Assembly: GCA_037447605.1 (NCBI GenBank)
Contig: CM074812.1
Coordinates: forward strand, 43,996-107,995
Source of the DNA: Zygnema circumcarinatum
Lineage: Eukaryota > Streptophyta > Zygnematophyceae > Zygnematales > Zygnemataceae
Length of the DNA: 64,000 nucleotides
Direction of reading: 5' to 3'
Shown: one piece after another, positions 1 through 10,868 of the stretch
Layout: each line of letters starts with the position of its first letter
How positions within the stretch are numbered: the stretch's first letter is position 1
Translations under genes and position numbers: made by a program
The notes under the pieces: model-generated
Told to the model about the DNA's origin: nothing
Seen by the model: only the letters and a program-made list of their open reading frames with translations
Databases searched by the model: none

Positions 1-1042
1 CACACGTTTAAAGTGCCCGTTCATTCAACCTCGTTTGAAACGAGGAAGCTCGGTAGGCTCCCGCCATGCCGGCACTGGCAGAGACGGCTTAGGGCAATGC
101 GCTGTTTGGAGCAGCTTCTGTATTCTTTAAACAACCCCGCTGGCCTGAGTAGGAGGTTACGGGATCGTTATTTGATTTTACAGCTATTGATGGCATAGGA
201 TTTCTTGTGCAGCCTGGCAATGTGGGGTTGTAAGATCAGACGTTGATTGTAGATATACACTTCTGTTATTTGGGAGTTCGTTTCCTTGGTAATTTTTCTT
301 AGAGTTCGCTTTATCCACTGCATTCGTGGGTTGGCGGCAGGGCCTTAGGCCGACCTCAAGAGGGTGCAGTGCAATGGCGCTGGTATTGAACCAGTTCCGG
401 TTTATGCTCGAGTGACCGACCAGGTTTCTCATTCTAAATTTGTTCACCGCAGACTCTCTGCTGGCAATTTTTTAGGCAATGAAGTGCATTGATGAATTGG
501 ACACGCGCACACTTAACGCAGCAAGAGTGTGAACACTGTTGCGCCGAGCACGAGGCGTGCGGCTGCGAGCGGGCGCTGTGGCGCGTGCCGGGACCAGGGC
601 CAGCCCTCGCCTTCGCACGGCCGTCGGCCCCTCGCTGCCGCGCGCCTCGCCCGCCGCGCAACATTGCGGGGGTGTGAGTGCGCCTCCAGACGCGTGCCCT
701 CCCACTCCGCCGCCACCACCGCTTCGCCGCGCCGACTCTCCCTCCCTCCCTCCCTCCCTCTCTCTCGTCGGACGCGCGCACGCCAGGGAGGGAGGGACGG
801 CACGCGACGCCGCGCGGGGGGGGACACGCACTCGCTCGCTGTTCCGTTCACAGTTTCCACGGAACCGCGCAGCACAGAACAAACTCCCCCCCCCCTCCCC
901 TCCCCAGCCCTAACCCTAACCCTAACCCTAATTCCTGGCCAGCCTGCAGGGCCCTCACCGCAGGAGATCTGCACTGTCCTTCCCACGTTGCTCCTGCTCT
1001 CCTTCCTCCAGCATCCAAGTTCTGCAGAGCGCATTGCTTCTC
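1..1042. promoter_or_regulatory. Upstream region and probable 5' leader of the p24 gene
   Basis: No convincing gene is seen here. The first 480 bases are of mixed composition. From about 530 the sequence becomes GC-rich, with a CCCT/CT tract at about 736-768, a C-rich run at about 887-905 and four CCCTAA units at 908-931. It runs into the p24 start codon at 1043. Several overlapping open frames on both strands at 434-1116 are low-complexity Arg/Pro/Ser-rich readings of this GC-rich block and are not supported as genes. The left end may hold the end of a neighbouring gene that cannot be identified. Confidence 0.5.
908..931 (+). repeat. Short interstitial telomere-like repeat, (CCCTAA)4
   Basis: Four exact CCCTAA units lie about 110 bases upstream of the p24 start codon. 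The unit corresponds to TTAGGG on the other strand, not to the seven-base TTTAGGG of most land plants. Short telomere-like boxes are known promoter elements in plants (telobox). Whether this copy is regulatory or a relic is not decided by the sequence. Confidence 0.85.
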
Positions 1043-3072
1043 ATGGCTCCCGCCGGTGCCTTGTCGCTGCTGCTTCTGACGTCTTTCTTAGCTTCTTCGC
1101 AATCTCTCCGGTTTAATATCGATCGGAAGGAATGCTTCACGCAACATGTGGCCGAGGAGGGCAGCATGGTGCACGGATCTTACGTTATTACAAGTTACGA
1201 GGACACGTGGTCGTCAGGGCACGTCGAGAAGGCTGGAGTCGACCTCACGGTATGTTGAGGAGTTGCTGCAGAATGGACAGAATGTGAGCTGCATTTTCTG
1301 GCTCAAAACATATACCGCATCGCTAGTTTTTTTCAGCCACGACCAGTTCGGGTGGGTTATGCTTCGTTCGAGAGCCGTCCAGCTCTCTAGTTGTTCGTTT
1401 GAACTGATACGCCGTGACGTGGAACTGAAGCTGCAGTATACTCCAATTAAATCTCCTGAATTGGTGAACAAGGTTTGGTCTGTGAATTAGGCACGTAGGA
1501 GTTCCATCATAGCGTTCTCACATGTGTAAGAGAGGGAATCTCAGAATTGTATCGTGGACGGAAATATGGCTGTCTGCTTTGCTTCGTGGCAAGTTTTGGG
1601 AGTCGCCATTGTGTGGCCAAAGAGCGGTTTTTCGCCATTCCAAAGTGCACGGCGCTGACAGCAGTAAGAACTCTGAAGGTATGCCGTCTGTGCAGGTAGA
1701 GGCACCCGCTGGCTATCATGTGTACTCAGCACGGCAGCGCTCTGAGGATAAATTCAGCTTTGTTGCTGTAAGGAAAGGAGACTACAAGTTTTGTTTCACA
1801 AACAACTCACCTATTCATGAAAGCATTGCATTCGACATCCATGTTGGCCACCATACACCTACACACGAGGAAGTTGCGAAAGACGGTATGTCTCTCTCAC
1901 GGATTCCCTCACACTCTGGACGTACGTATGTGCTATGTTTCGTTATGGAAAATGCAGCTGTAACGTCTTGAGTTTCTTTGGAGTTCGTTTTGGTCATTTT
2001 TGAAAATTTCGACGGCGATGCTCCCATCTTCTTCAGGAAGACCATTGCCCTAGTTTAAAATGCACGAGCTGCTGACTTATGGGTCTCAGTGTGGCATCCG
2101 TGATATTGCTGGGATCTAAGGCTATTTGCGACTATAGTACCTTAACGAGCATTTTGCTGGCAGTCGTTGCTGAATATGTAAGCATTGTGAGCTGCAACGT
2201 GGATCGTGCAAGTCCGATGTGTTCACTGCAGCTTTTTGCGTGTATTTCTACTTGAATTAGGCTGTTCCATTATCATAGCATATCCATGTCAAGTTCATGT
2301 CTGCAAAGTTCAATTTGTGCTATAGAATCTGTTCCTTTTTTGTCCCACATTATGTTCTTTATTTTTCCAGAATTGCGTTCATTATGTGATCCTGGGGATG
2401 GATACACGTACCCCACTTGACTTTGGGACAAGGCTTTCCGCCTTACATTTTGTGTTGAGTTCGTGCTCTTTATTGTATTCTCTGTTTCTTCTCTTCTTCC
2501 ATTATGAAAGTTGCAGACTTCTCTTCTAGCTGCATTGTAGCACCGAGCCAAGTATTATGATGCTGAGTTAATTCTTAGCAACGATGCAGAGCATTTTGAA
2601 CCCCTTGTGAACCACATCCGCTCTCTCGAGGATAAGGTGATGAGCCTCTTCTACGAATGCCGTTGGCTGTTTGCACAGGCTGAACGCCAAGCAGAATGTG
2701 AGCAGCCGTAGCCTTTCCACTTGGCTGGAGATTATCGCTTCAAATTGAGAATACTCATCGCTTTGCAAATAGCCACTCTCTACTGCTCTCTTGTGACCAT
2801 TAAGGATATCCCATTCTGAGTTGATGATTGGATTCTGGTGCTTCAAGACTACTAGCGTGGCAATATGTTTGCTGGAATAATCTCCTCTTGACGGAAGTCG
2901 AAGCAGACTAAACAACAGACGGTGTGTTGGCTATGCAGTGAGCAAGATCACCGGACGGAGGCTGATTGTGAAGGCGGTGGTTCAGTCTCTGGCTTTGGTT
3001 GCCACGAGTGCCCTGCAAGTGTACCTTCTTCGTCGCCTGTTTGAAAGAAAGCTTGGCCAGAGCCGCGTATAG
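1043..3072 (+). CDS. p24 family cargo receptor, beta-type (EMP24/GP25L/p24)
   Basis: Four exons: 1043-1249, 1696-1885, 2590-2697, 2939-3072. All junctions are GT-AG and the phases sum correctly to a stop at 3070-3072. The protein begins with a hydrophobic signal peptide (residues 1-20), then a GOLD domain that starts RFNIDRKECF and continues through KGDYKFCFTNNSPIHESIAF and HVGHH. A short luminal coiled coil (DEHFEPLVNHIRSLEDK, then AERQAE) follows. It ends with one membrane segment and a short tail, VYLLRRLFERKLGQSRV. p24 proteins cycle between ER and Golgi in COPI/COPII vesicles and help load cargo; the tail binds coat proteins. The tail closely resembles plant p24 beta members. The start was chosen because the frame begins directly with the signal peptide at the first ATG. 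The gene converges on the RRM-repeat gene downstream. Confidence 0.93.
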
Positions 3073-4416
3073 CTCCCATGCAACTTCACCAATCAAGGCC
3101 AGAGGCCTGGGTGCTTGTATTTTACAATGGGGAGCGAGGAAACCAGAAAGCATTTTGAATGAATGCGATTGGGCGGTGCTTCGGATCGTACAGACCAATC
3201 AGAAGGAAACGTTATGGGATGACGAAGGCGGGTGACATAGGTTTTGCTTTGTACGGGTCACTGAAGCAGACAGGATTGCTTTAAGTTGTTTTGTTCCCTA
3301 GTTGACAATTTAAACGGCCTCTGTACACAGTGGAACCGGTAGTTGAGCAGCTCCATGTCCATTAAAGAAAGCGCTCCTCGGCAGCTGAGGTCAGTTTGCC
3401 CGGTTCAAGCCTCCAATGCTGTGGCGTTTGGAGATTCAACGCGCGCACATTTTTGACACACCATTGTAAGTCAATGTAAGCTGCAAAAATGATGTGGCAG
3501 CCCGTTTGAGTAATTGGTGGGGGGATGGATCGCTGTGGTATGGTGTTCGCAATGTTGGATTTGTACGGGATAAAGGAACGGAAGACCGGCAAGAGCATGT
3601 CAGCGAGTTGCTGCGGCATGGCGGCGGTTCTTGGGTGTGAGGGCAGATTGTGCCGCGTTTTGTTGGTTTTCAACGTTTCCAGATGAGGAAGTTTATAGCG
3701 GCCGTTGACCCGACGGACGTGTGTGCACGGGGCATTGGGCGTCGTTCCCTCTCGACCGGTTTCGAGAAGAGTGCTGGACGTGATAAGCAGGATCGTCGAC
3801 ATTGAAAAGCAAATAGAGCGCAACCGATTCGCAAAGCATAAACTGTCGCCAAGAGACACATGGTGAGCCCACGACATCCGAAGCAGGCATTGGCGCAATG
3901 CCGCTGCAGTTGCCCACCACGCTCCCATACATGGATACACTGAATACTTTTCACTGGGTTCATTTTGAAGACCTTTTTTCAGGATTTGCTTCATGTGACG
4001 AGTGCATGCTAGGCCAAACTTTGGGTTCGTGTCTTTCAAAAAAAGCAAACGAAGCTCCCTCACACATGCGCACCGCATGCCTAGACTTCCTCAAAGCGCC
4101 ACATATTACGGAAATGAAACAAACAACGCGAAACAAAATGAAAGCACGTTATTTATGAGTCATCGTCCATGAGAATTCAGCATTCCATGTTCTCTCTGAT
4201 CTAATCCCTAGACTCCCTTGCACCTTGAGAAAGAGCGTGAGTGACTAGGCCAGGCGCTGCACCGCACGAGAAGCTCAGCCCCGCTCACGCTTCTCCTGCG
4301 AAATGTAAACCCTTCTCAACTGCTGACGAGCTTTCAGCAGTGGAGCAGCTCGGCTGCACATCCCTGGGAGACAGAGCTGCTGGGCTGCCGTACAAAGCAG
4401 CCATCCAAACTGCCTT
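3073..4416. other. Intergenic region between convergent genes
   Basis: This stretch holds the 3' ends of the p24 gene (+) and the RRM-repeat gene (-). A 238-codon open frame on the minus strand (3362-4078) has no recognisable domain, and neither strand shows a clear exon pattern. Nothing else is supported. Confidence 0.5.
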
Positions 4417-6840
4417 CTAGAGGAAGCGTTGGCCGTGCGCATCTCGCTCTACAGCACCCCTTCTCACAACCATCCCCTGAAATCGTTTCTTTGGCTCCGA
4501 ATCATCCTCATATGCACGCAATACGAGGTTCACCAGCTTCCCACTTTCAAACTCTACGAAGGCACTACAACCCTTAAGCTGCTTCACTCTGCTGACGAAG
4601 CTTGCATTCGGCTTTCCCAGCTCTTCACGCAGCACCTTATCAAACACAGTCCGGACCTGGACTTCATCCAGAGGCTGCGGAATATTTGCGGCATAAACGC
4701 ACCTCTCTCTGTCTAATCTCACGAAACCGTCTTTCGATCCCTCCCCTTCAATTTCAACACGCGGTCGACTCCACAATGATTCCCTGCCCGAGGCCCTGCG
4801 AGGAGCCTCCTCCGCATATTGGCCATTGAATTCACGCTCGTCCTCGAGCTTCCTCTTGTCGGATGGGTGCGAACTACCATGGAGCGGGTAGTCCCCTTCA
4901 TCACTATTTGCCATACCTCTGTCCCCGTCCTTATGGTAGCGGTCACTAGAATAAGCTCGTTGCTCCCGGGAATCACGCCAAGAGCGGCCTTCGGGCCGTC
5001 GCTGCCGAGGTTCTTTGTGTGCTGTGTACTCAGCAACATCAAACTTGGAGCCTTTATGAGGCTTGACCTCCATGCCCTTAAATGCTGCCGGATTCTTCTT
5101 GTACAACTCCAAAACCCTCATTGTCAATCGTTGCGATGGAAGAGCAATGAAAGCACAGTATGGCCGAACTCGCCGGACCTCACCCACGACATCACCTCCA
5201 ACAGCTGTATCAAGATCTGCTGGGCTCACATTATCCAACAGAACTCTTTTGACGATAAACCCTATGGCAGAATCCGTCATATCCTCTTGCAGCCTTTGTA
5301 CATACACAGTCCTGTTGGGTTCCAGTCTCGCTTTATAATGAAACGGCTTTTCAACCCGGGGTTCTTCCTTCCAGCTTGTTGGCCCTTCATGTCTGCTTCC
5401 AGAAGTTCCTTTCCTGAGAGACTTGGATCTCCCACCAGTGTCTAACAACCATCCATTGCTTGCTTCAATACCTGCAGCTTTTTTTTCCAGCTTGGGCAAC
5501 ATGCCACTAAACACCTGAGGGTCACGTTCATAAATGGCCAGAGCTCGATCCGCAAGTTCTGGGGTGGGCAGATACACCCACGCTGTTTCTGCTAATTTCT
5601 CGTACCTCACTGTGGAAATCAACTTCCCCATCGTTAGCTTCCTTGCACGCGATTTCTCCACACTTGTTGCGTGAATTTGAAGGGCTTCATGAAATATGTT
5701 GTAAATTTTATCGACCGTGACAGTTTCTGGAAGCTCGCTAACGGCCAAAACAGTCACTCCCACGTCTGTTGGAAGAATGTCTCCTCCAGGCCCAAGCTGT
5801 ACTGACAATCCCTGGAAGACATCCGGCTCCATGGCCAGGAGCTCGACACAGGCCCCTGCCAGCTGCTCATGTGCAAGCTCCACCACGCAGAGAAAGCGAT
5901 CAAGCTGCGTCACGCTTAACACCATATTTTCACTCTCCAACAACCCTTTTGGGACCTCAAGACGTTCCGTGAGTACCGAGTCAAAAAGAGACTTCACCAG
6001 CTCTTCAGATAGATTGGTTTCATCTACCTCCCCGCATGTCACGTGCAATATGCGAGTTGTCGGAATGTCTGAAATGGGTGCTTCTACAATATCTGCAGCT
6101 TCTTGTGTGACCTCCGGTGCTTTTGTAGCTATGGAAGATGGCTCTGCAAAAGCTGCCTGCGGTTTCTCTTGTGTTGGCGGACTTCTCGAGCGGCGCATCC
6201 TCTTTGCAGGATGTCGCTCTGGAGAGCCACCAGCCTTTGGTTCTGAGTGGGGTGAAGACGCCCTTTTCTGTGGAGCAAGTGGTTTACTATCTATGGGCAA
6301 AGCTACCTTCTGATCGCCCAAATGGGCGGGCAACTCTGCCCCTTTCGTGAAGTAGTCTGCCGTATCATCCAGCAGTTGCTTCACTAGCCTCTCAGCTGCA
6401 AACAGAGATGCCAAATTTATGGCCCGCAACCTCACGACAATGCGCACAATGCTACCGGAACTGAAGTTCCTGTCCTCGGTAATGCTTCCTTTCCGCTTTT
6501 CCTCCTCTGATGGACCGCTTTTAGCTTGAGCCAATTTGAGCATAACTCCCGTCTCTTCCTCGATCTTCTCAAAATTGATGCGGTCCTCACCAGCCACCTT
6601 CCTCGCCACCTCTTTCACTGACGGTCCACTTTCGGCCGGATGGCGACTAAGTGGTCCTTCATAAGCAAGCCGTCTACTACACAAGCCTCGCGTCGCAATG
6701 GAGCGCAAGAAATCGGCAGCTACGTTCACAAACCACTTGGTCTCGAAAGCTTTCCAGCCTTCTTCTATCCGCTTCGAAAGGATGGCATGCACCGCATCTG
6801 AGCCCTCACATGCAGTCAAATGTAGGCAGAGTGAACTCAT
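4417..6840 (-). CDS. Intronless protein with a possible KH-like segment and four degenerate RRM-like repeats
   Basis: One uninterrupted frame of 807 codons. A possible KH-like segment lies at residues 86-160 (INFEKIEEETGVMLKL, then IVRIVVRLRAINLASLFAAE). A basic, SR-like nuclear signal follows (KRMRRSRSPP, about 213-222). Four repeats then resemble RRM folds: about 262-350, 361-453, 509-596 and 711-795. Each opens with a strand such as ILHVTCG, VTVLAVSEL, TVYVQRL or CVYAANI, has a middle strand such as FLCVVEL, AWVYLPT, YCAFIAL or SAFVEF, and closes with a shared F-x-G-h-x-V/P signature (VFQGLSV, VFSGMLP, AFKGMEV, RFQGMVV). The classical RNP1 aromatic motif is absent. Linkers are charged and Arg-rich. 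The role is inferred to be nuclear RNA binding, perhaps in splicing. I do not recognise an established family. The absence of introns stands out in this intron-rich window. Confidence 0.75.
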   Translation of the reverse strand: MSSLCLHLTACEGSDAVHAILSKRIEEGWKAFETKWFVNVAADFLRSIATRGLCSRRLAYEGPLSRHPAESGPSVKEVARKVAGEDRINFEKIEEETGVMLKLAQAKSGPSEEEKRKGSITEDRNFSSGSIVRIVVRLRAINLASLFAAERLVKQLLDDTADYFTKGAELPAHLGDQKVALPIDSKPLAPQKRASSPHSEPKAGGSPERHPAKRMRRSRSPPTQEKPQAAFAEPSSIATKAPEVTQEAADIVEAPISDIPTTRILHVTCGEVDETNLSEELVKSLFDSVLTERLEVPKGLLESENMVLSVTQLDRFLCVVELAHEQLAGACVELLAMEPDVFQGLSVQLGPGGDILPTDVGVTVLAVSELPETVTVDKIYNIFHEALQIHATSVEKSRARKLTMGKLISTVRYEKLAETAWVYLPTPELADRALAIYERDPQVFSGMLPKLEKKAAGIEASNGWLLDTGGRSKSLRKGTSGSRHEGPTSWKEEPRVEKPFHYKARLEPNRTVYVQRLQEDMTDSAIGFIVKRVLLDNVSPADLDTAVGGDVVGEVRRVRPYCAFIALPSQRLTMRVLELYKKNPAAFKGMEVKPHKGSKFDVAEYTAHKEPRQRRPEGRSWRDSREQRAYSSDRYHKDGDRGMANSDEGDYPLHGSSHPSDKRKLEDEREFNGQYAEEAPRRASGRESLWSRPRVEIEGEGSKDGFVRLDRERCVYAANIPQPLDEVQVRTVFDKVLREELGKPNASFVSRVKQLKGCSAFVEFESGKLVNLVLRAYEDDSEPKKRFQGMVVRRGAVERDAHGQRFL

Positions 6841-7449
6841 ATGTCTACAGTAGACCTGCAGATGAATAACATGACTTGGAAAATTTGCAAACTTGGCCGG
6901 TCGTAGTGGTCAAATCAATATGAAAATCCGTCACCATAGCATATATGCATTACAAGTTCGATAAGGAAAAGACAAGCCCAATTGGCGTAAATTTGAAGTA
7001 CAGTTGGATTGACATCTCCCTCACAGCCCGTTGTGCATACTCTCATGTCACTACTAAGTCGAACCCAGCCTCTTTTCATCATAATCTCCCGTCTTCAGAA
7101 TATTGTAAGCGCATCATCAGCAGCATAACGCCTCAGCCAAATTATATAAAATCCTCAGTAAGGAGCGTGAGGGTGTGAAACACATGCACAGCCTGCAAAC
7201 AACCTTTATCTGAGTGCTGAGGTACAAAATGACTGCAAAAAATGAACAACCAAGGCTCTGGAGCTCTCACCTTGGCCACCTCCTTCCTTGGCTGCCACCT
7301 CCTTACAGACAATGGAGACACCTGTCATATCCCAACCCATGATGCGCCACTCACACTAAGAGAAAGGCAGTAAAATGTCTTCACGTGCCACATTTATCAC
7401 TCTGAAGTGAAGTTGCAGACCTCGATAAACCACCATGTAGAAACAGGAA
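6841..7449. promoter_or_regulatory. Intergenic region upstream of the RRM-repeat gene
   Basis: A 609-base AT-richer spacer between the start of the RRM-repeat gene and the stop of the next minus-strand gene. It must contain the promoter of the former and the 3' end of the latter. I see no distinct motif. Confidence 0.4.
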
Positions 7450-10400
7450 TTAACTCGCATACACTTTGCATACAGCTCCCAAGAAAGACCGATGGTCTAA
7501 AGTTTTGAAAATCGAATAAACGGACAGAAGCTGTTTCCAAATCTCACCAAACTCTTCTGTGAAAAACTTCATGCAGTGTTTGGAGAGCAGCCATGGTCGA
7601 GTGTCGACCGTGTCCACCTCGTGTAGCCCTACTTTGAGTATACATTCATCATCCTCCACGACTAAATCCTCCGAGCTTGCAGAATCTACAAGAAACTTCA
7701 CTGGAGTGGAAGTTCCAGCCATTAAAGCAGAAACGTTTTCTGCCTGACCATGCTTGGGATCGGATTGTTGTTTAATATGTGAAACTGCATCCCATACACC
7801 TCGGTCTTACCCTCAGTCAAACTGAAACTGCATCTCTTCAAATTCTTGGACCTGGCTCCCACATCTAGGTCTTGTATTTAGATAACCTTACGGAAGTACT
7901 GAGCATTCTCTGCTTTGTGTTTGTCCAGAAATCTGTTACAACTAAGATCGATAAGACTATCCTTATCCTCATTCTTATCCTTATCCACAACATTAGATTT
8001 GGCTTTCAAAGTTATGACTCCTCTGGCCTGTTCCTTACTAACGTTCGCAATTTACCAGTTTGTTCATTCCCTACTCTCCCCCTTTCAATATCCTTTTTTC
8101 CTTGGATCCCTCCACCTCCCTGAAACCCAAATCTTTCTCGGTTTTACCAGACTGCCTCAATTTATTTGGTGTCTCTCCCGAAATCTCTTCACGTAATTCT
8201 CTTTTGGTGTAGTCTGTTTTCAACAGTTTCATAATTTTCTGGTTCTAAACCTCCACAAGCATATGCAACCCGAATCTCACATTCTGGATTGGGGTACCGA
8301 TGCACAACGTGTGTCTCACTGGCCTTGGCCTTCACATCGTCATCACCTCGGTCTCCCATCTCCATCTCTGAGAACTTCACTGTCCCTCTGTCGGCTTCGT
8401 TTCGTTTGATACCATCCGGATGCATTCTCAATCGCCTTTTGAAATCTTCCACCACTTTACCGTCTACTGCTGTCGACATGGCCACCTCAGGTTGCACGAC
8501 TTCACGAGCACATCGCTGCGCTGTAGCATACACCCTGCATCACACCCACTTTGCTAAAAAGTTCGGAAATGAATGCAAACAACGTCCTTCAAACAAACGT
8601 CACAATTTTGGATAAAGAGTAAATTGACAGCCTAACCGATTCTCCCTCAAAAAACAGGAAAGACACATCCTCTGAGGATTCAAATGCTGAAACAGGCTGA
8701 CAACTCGTTACATTAAATTCGCCCTAGTGTGCTCTCGAACAGAGTCATCACTGAGGTTCGTATATGCTCTGTTTCAGTTCATGCAGAGTATACGCATGCT
8801 GACCCACTGTCCTCTGCTTTTTTTGATACAAAAATACGATGCTTTTGCCAAACTTCTTGAGCGCCAATCCTAATCCTCAAGAGACCCTTTCAGTCTAATC
8901 ATTTTCTTTATGTGGTTTCAAAGCATACAGTATTGCGCACCTAGATGATAAGGAGTCTGACGGCTGGGCTGCTCCGGCGCCCAAGCAATCCATGAGCTTA
9001 GCGACAGCCTGAGCGTCAAAAGCTCCAATTCAGTAGGCGTTCAATTTTGCCAGTTTCCATGCAGAAACAGGACTTACAGCTGTTCCTAACTGAATAAGGA
9101 CCTTGACACCATGCTGCAATCCAATCAAAAGCAAAAAAGGTGCACAATAATGAAGGAGTAATAAGACTCTAATCCACAGGTCAACGGCCGTTGCTCAATA
9201 TTTTGATTCCTCCAGAATTGGCGGATGGATATGGGCATTATACCGTGAGCACGTTGATGCGATCTTCAGCAGTCACCGAAGCACTGGACAGGAGTTGATT
9301 GATTGTCTTCAATGCCTCTAATGTCACATTCAAATAACTGTCCCTGTCCTCTCTCTCGGTGCCTGGAACAGCCACAGCAGTACTGCTTACATCCCAAGAG
9401 GGCAAAAACTCGGCCCATTGAAGGAGGCAATTCAATGTGGACGTTATCTCAGCAGTTGGTAACTGATTAGTGCTGTTGGTAAGCAAATGCCTGCAGAAAA
9501 GGAACCCCATGCAAGAAAATTAGTTGTCACGAGCCGCAAACGTGAAGGTTGGACTGCCAGCTGGCTGTAACTTAGTCAAAGCTGTGCAAACTCAATTGAA
9601 TCTCGTATTCGCCTGCCAAATTCAAAAACCTGCCTGCACAATGATTCCTGGCAGTTCGAAGGTTGGTAAAGAGCATAGTACATAACTTCTAAGACGCCAA
9701 CTGTCCACCAGCATTTTCTCGTTTCTGTCACACAAATGCCTGGATAGGACTCACCTGATGGCATGCACAGCCGCTTTTTGAGCTTTAAATGACAAAATGG
9801 GCATTGAGGTCATGCGATTATTGTGTGGCTGTGGGCCGGGTGCCAAGGCGCGAAGTAGTGGCAGCACAGCCGCCAGCTGAGGGCCAGTAAGCACAAGCGT
9901 CCTGTGAATGCAAAGCTCGGTGATCTGCACACGCCAATTTAACACTTTTGCTAGTGTTTCCAGAAGAAAAACTTTCCAAGCAGAAATGGCCGAAAGTAGT
10001 CTCTCCTTACTACTACTAAGGGATACAGTGCACATGCAGAAACGATACTGCATTGAGACTGTGCAGGGTCGATAGCAGATACAACACGTTTCAAGCTGTT
10101 TGTAAGCCAAAACCAGCGCAAAGTTGTTGGATTTCTTTTGGATGTATACAAAGACGTTAATTCTTCGAAAGGTGAAAACCAATACGCATTCAGGCGTATA
10201 GTGTTTCGGTTTGCTTTTCATACTATAAATGATGTGACGATCGAAACGGCGTATTGCCACAAAGAATCCTGAACTTACCAGCTTGCAAGTATTAAGGGAC
10301 AACTCGTCTTGATGAGACTCCTCCCCTTTGATAGCCCCTCCAACAGCAATCGTAATGGCCTCTACTAGTTTCAAAATGTCTGCAGCAACCTGCAGTCATC

Positions 10401-10868
10401 TCAACACACTGCTAACGTGTCTTATCAAACTAATCAAACAAAAGCTTTTGTCCAGAATCAACTCAACTAGGCTCGAAATTCTGCAGAGACTTCCGTCTAG
10501 TGCCCATAAACCCAATTCTGCAATCTCCTGAATTTACAACAAATAATATTGGCCAAGCGTGCAAATGGAACACATGGTAAGCGACCCCAAAAAACCCTAC
10601 AATCTTGACCTATATTCCATACGCAAATTAACCAGCAGCCTGGAAGCCTCAGCGCAGCCATCTACACAATCGCCAGTCGCACCTCTTGCGGAGGAATCTT
10701 GGATGCGTTGAGAGCGCAGTCCGAGAAGTCCTTTAACGCGGCAGTAATTGCGTGCAGACGCCCTTCGCTGCTCGCTGGCGGCCTGCTCAGAATGTGCGCG
10801 GCCCTTCGCCACGCCTCGGCGGCGGTCCCTCTCCTTCCGCGGCCCTCATCCTTGAGAGGAGTCGCCAT
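7450..10868 (-). CDS. Unidentified multi-exon helical protein (HEAT/ARM-like)
   Basis: The clear exons are 10683-10868 (start, MATPLKDEGRGRRG), 10279-10389, 9755-9924, 9244-9490 and 7450-7743 (terminal, stop TAA). The first four join in frame across GT-AG junctions (phases 0, 0, 2, 0). At least one further exon lies at about 8200-8534, rich in Asp, Glu and Lys, but its borders are not settled. The readable parts are leucine-rich amphipathic helices, for example ADILKLVEAITIAVGGAIK, LTGPQLAAVLPLLRALAP and VTLEALKTINQLLSS, which suggests an alpha-solenoid such as a HEAT, ARM or importin/exportin-like protein. No signature fixes the family. The first exon resembles the start of HEATR6-type proteins, so a relation to the neighbouring HEATR6-like gene is possible but weak. 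The start is the first ATG after a pyrimidine-rich leader. Confidence 0.55.

Noticed and set aside
434-1116. Several overlapping long open frames on both strands
   Set aside because: They read GC-rich, CCCT-type sequence as Arg/Pro/Ser-rich peptides, overlap one another, and have no domain or exon structure.
3362-4078. 238-codon minus-strand frame
   Set aside because: No recognisable domain, no codon pattern like the real genes, and it sits in a spacer between two convergent genes. Kept only as a low possibility.
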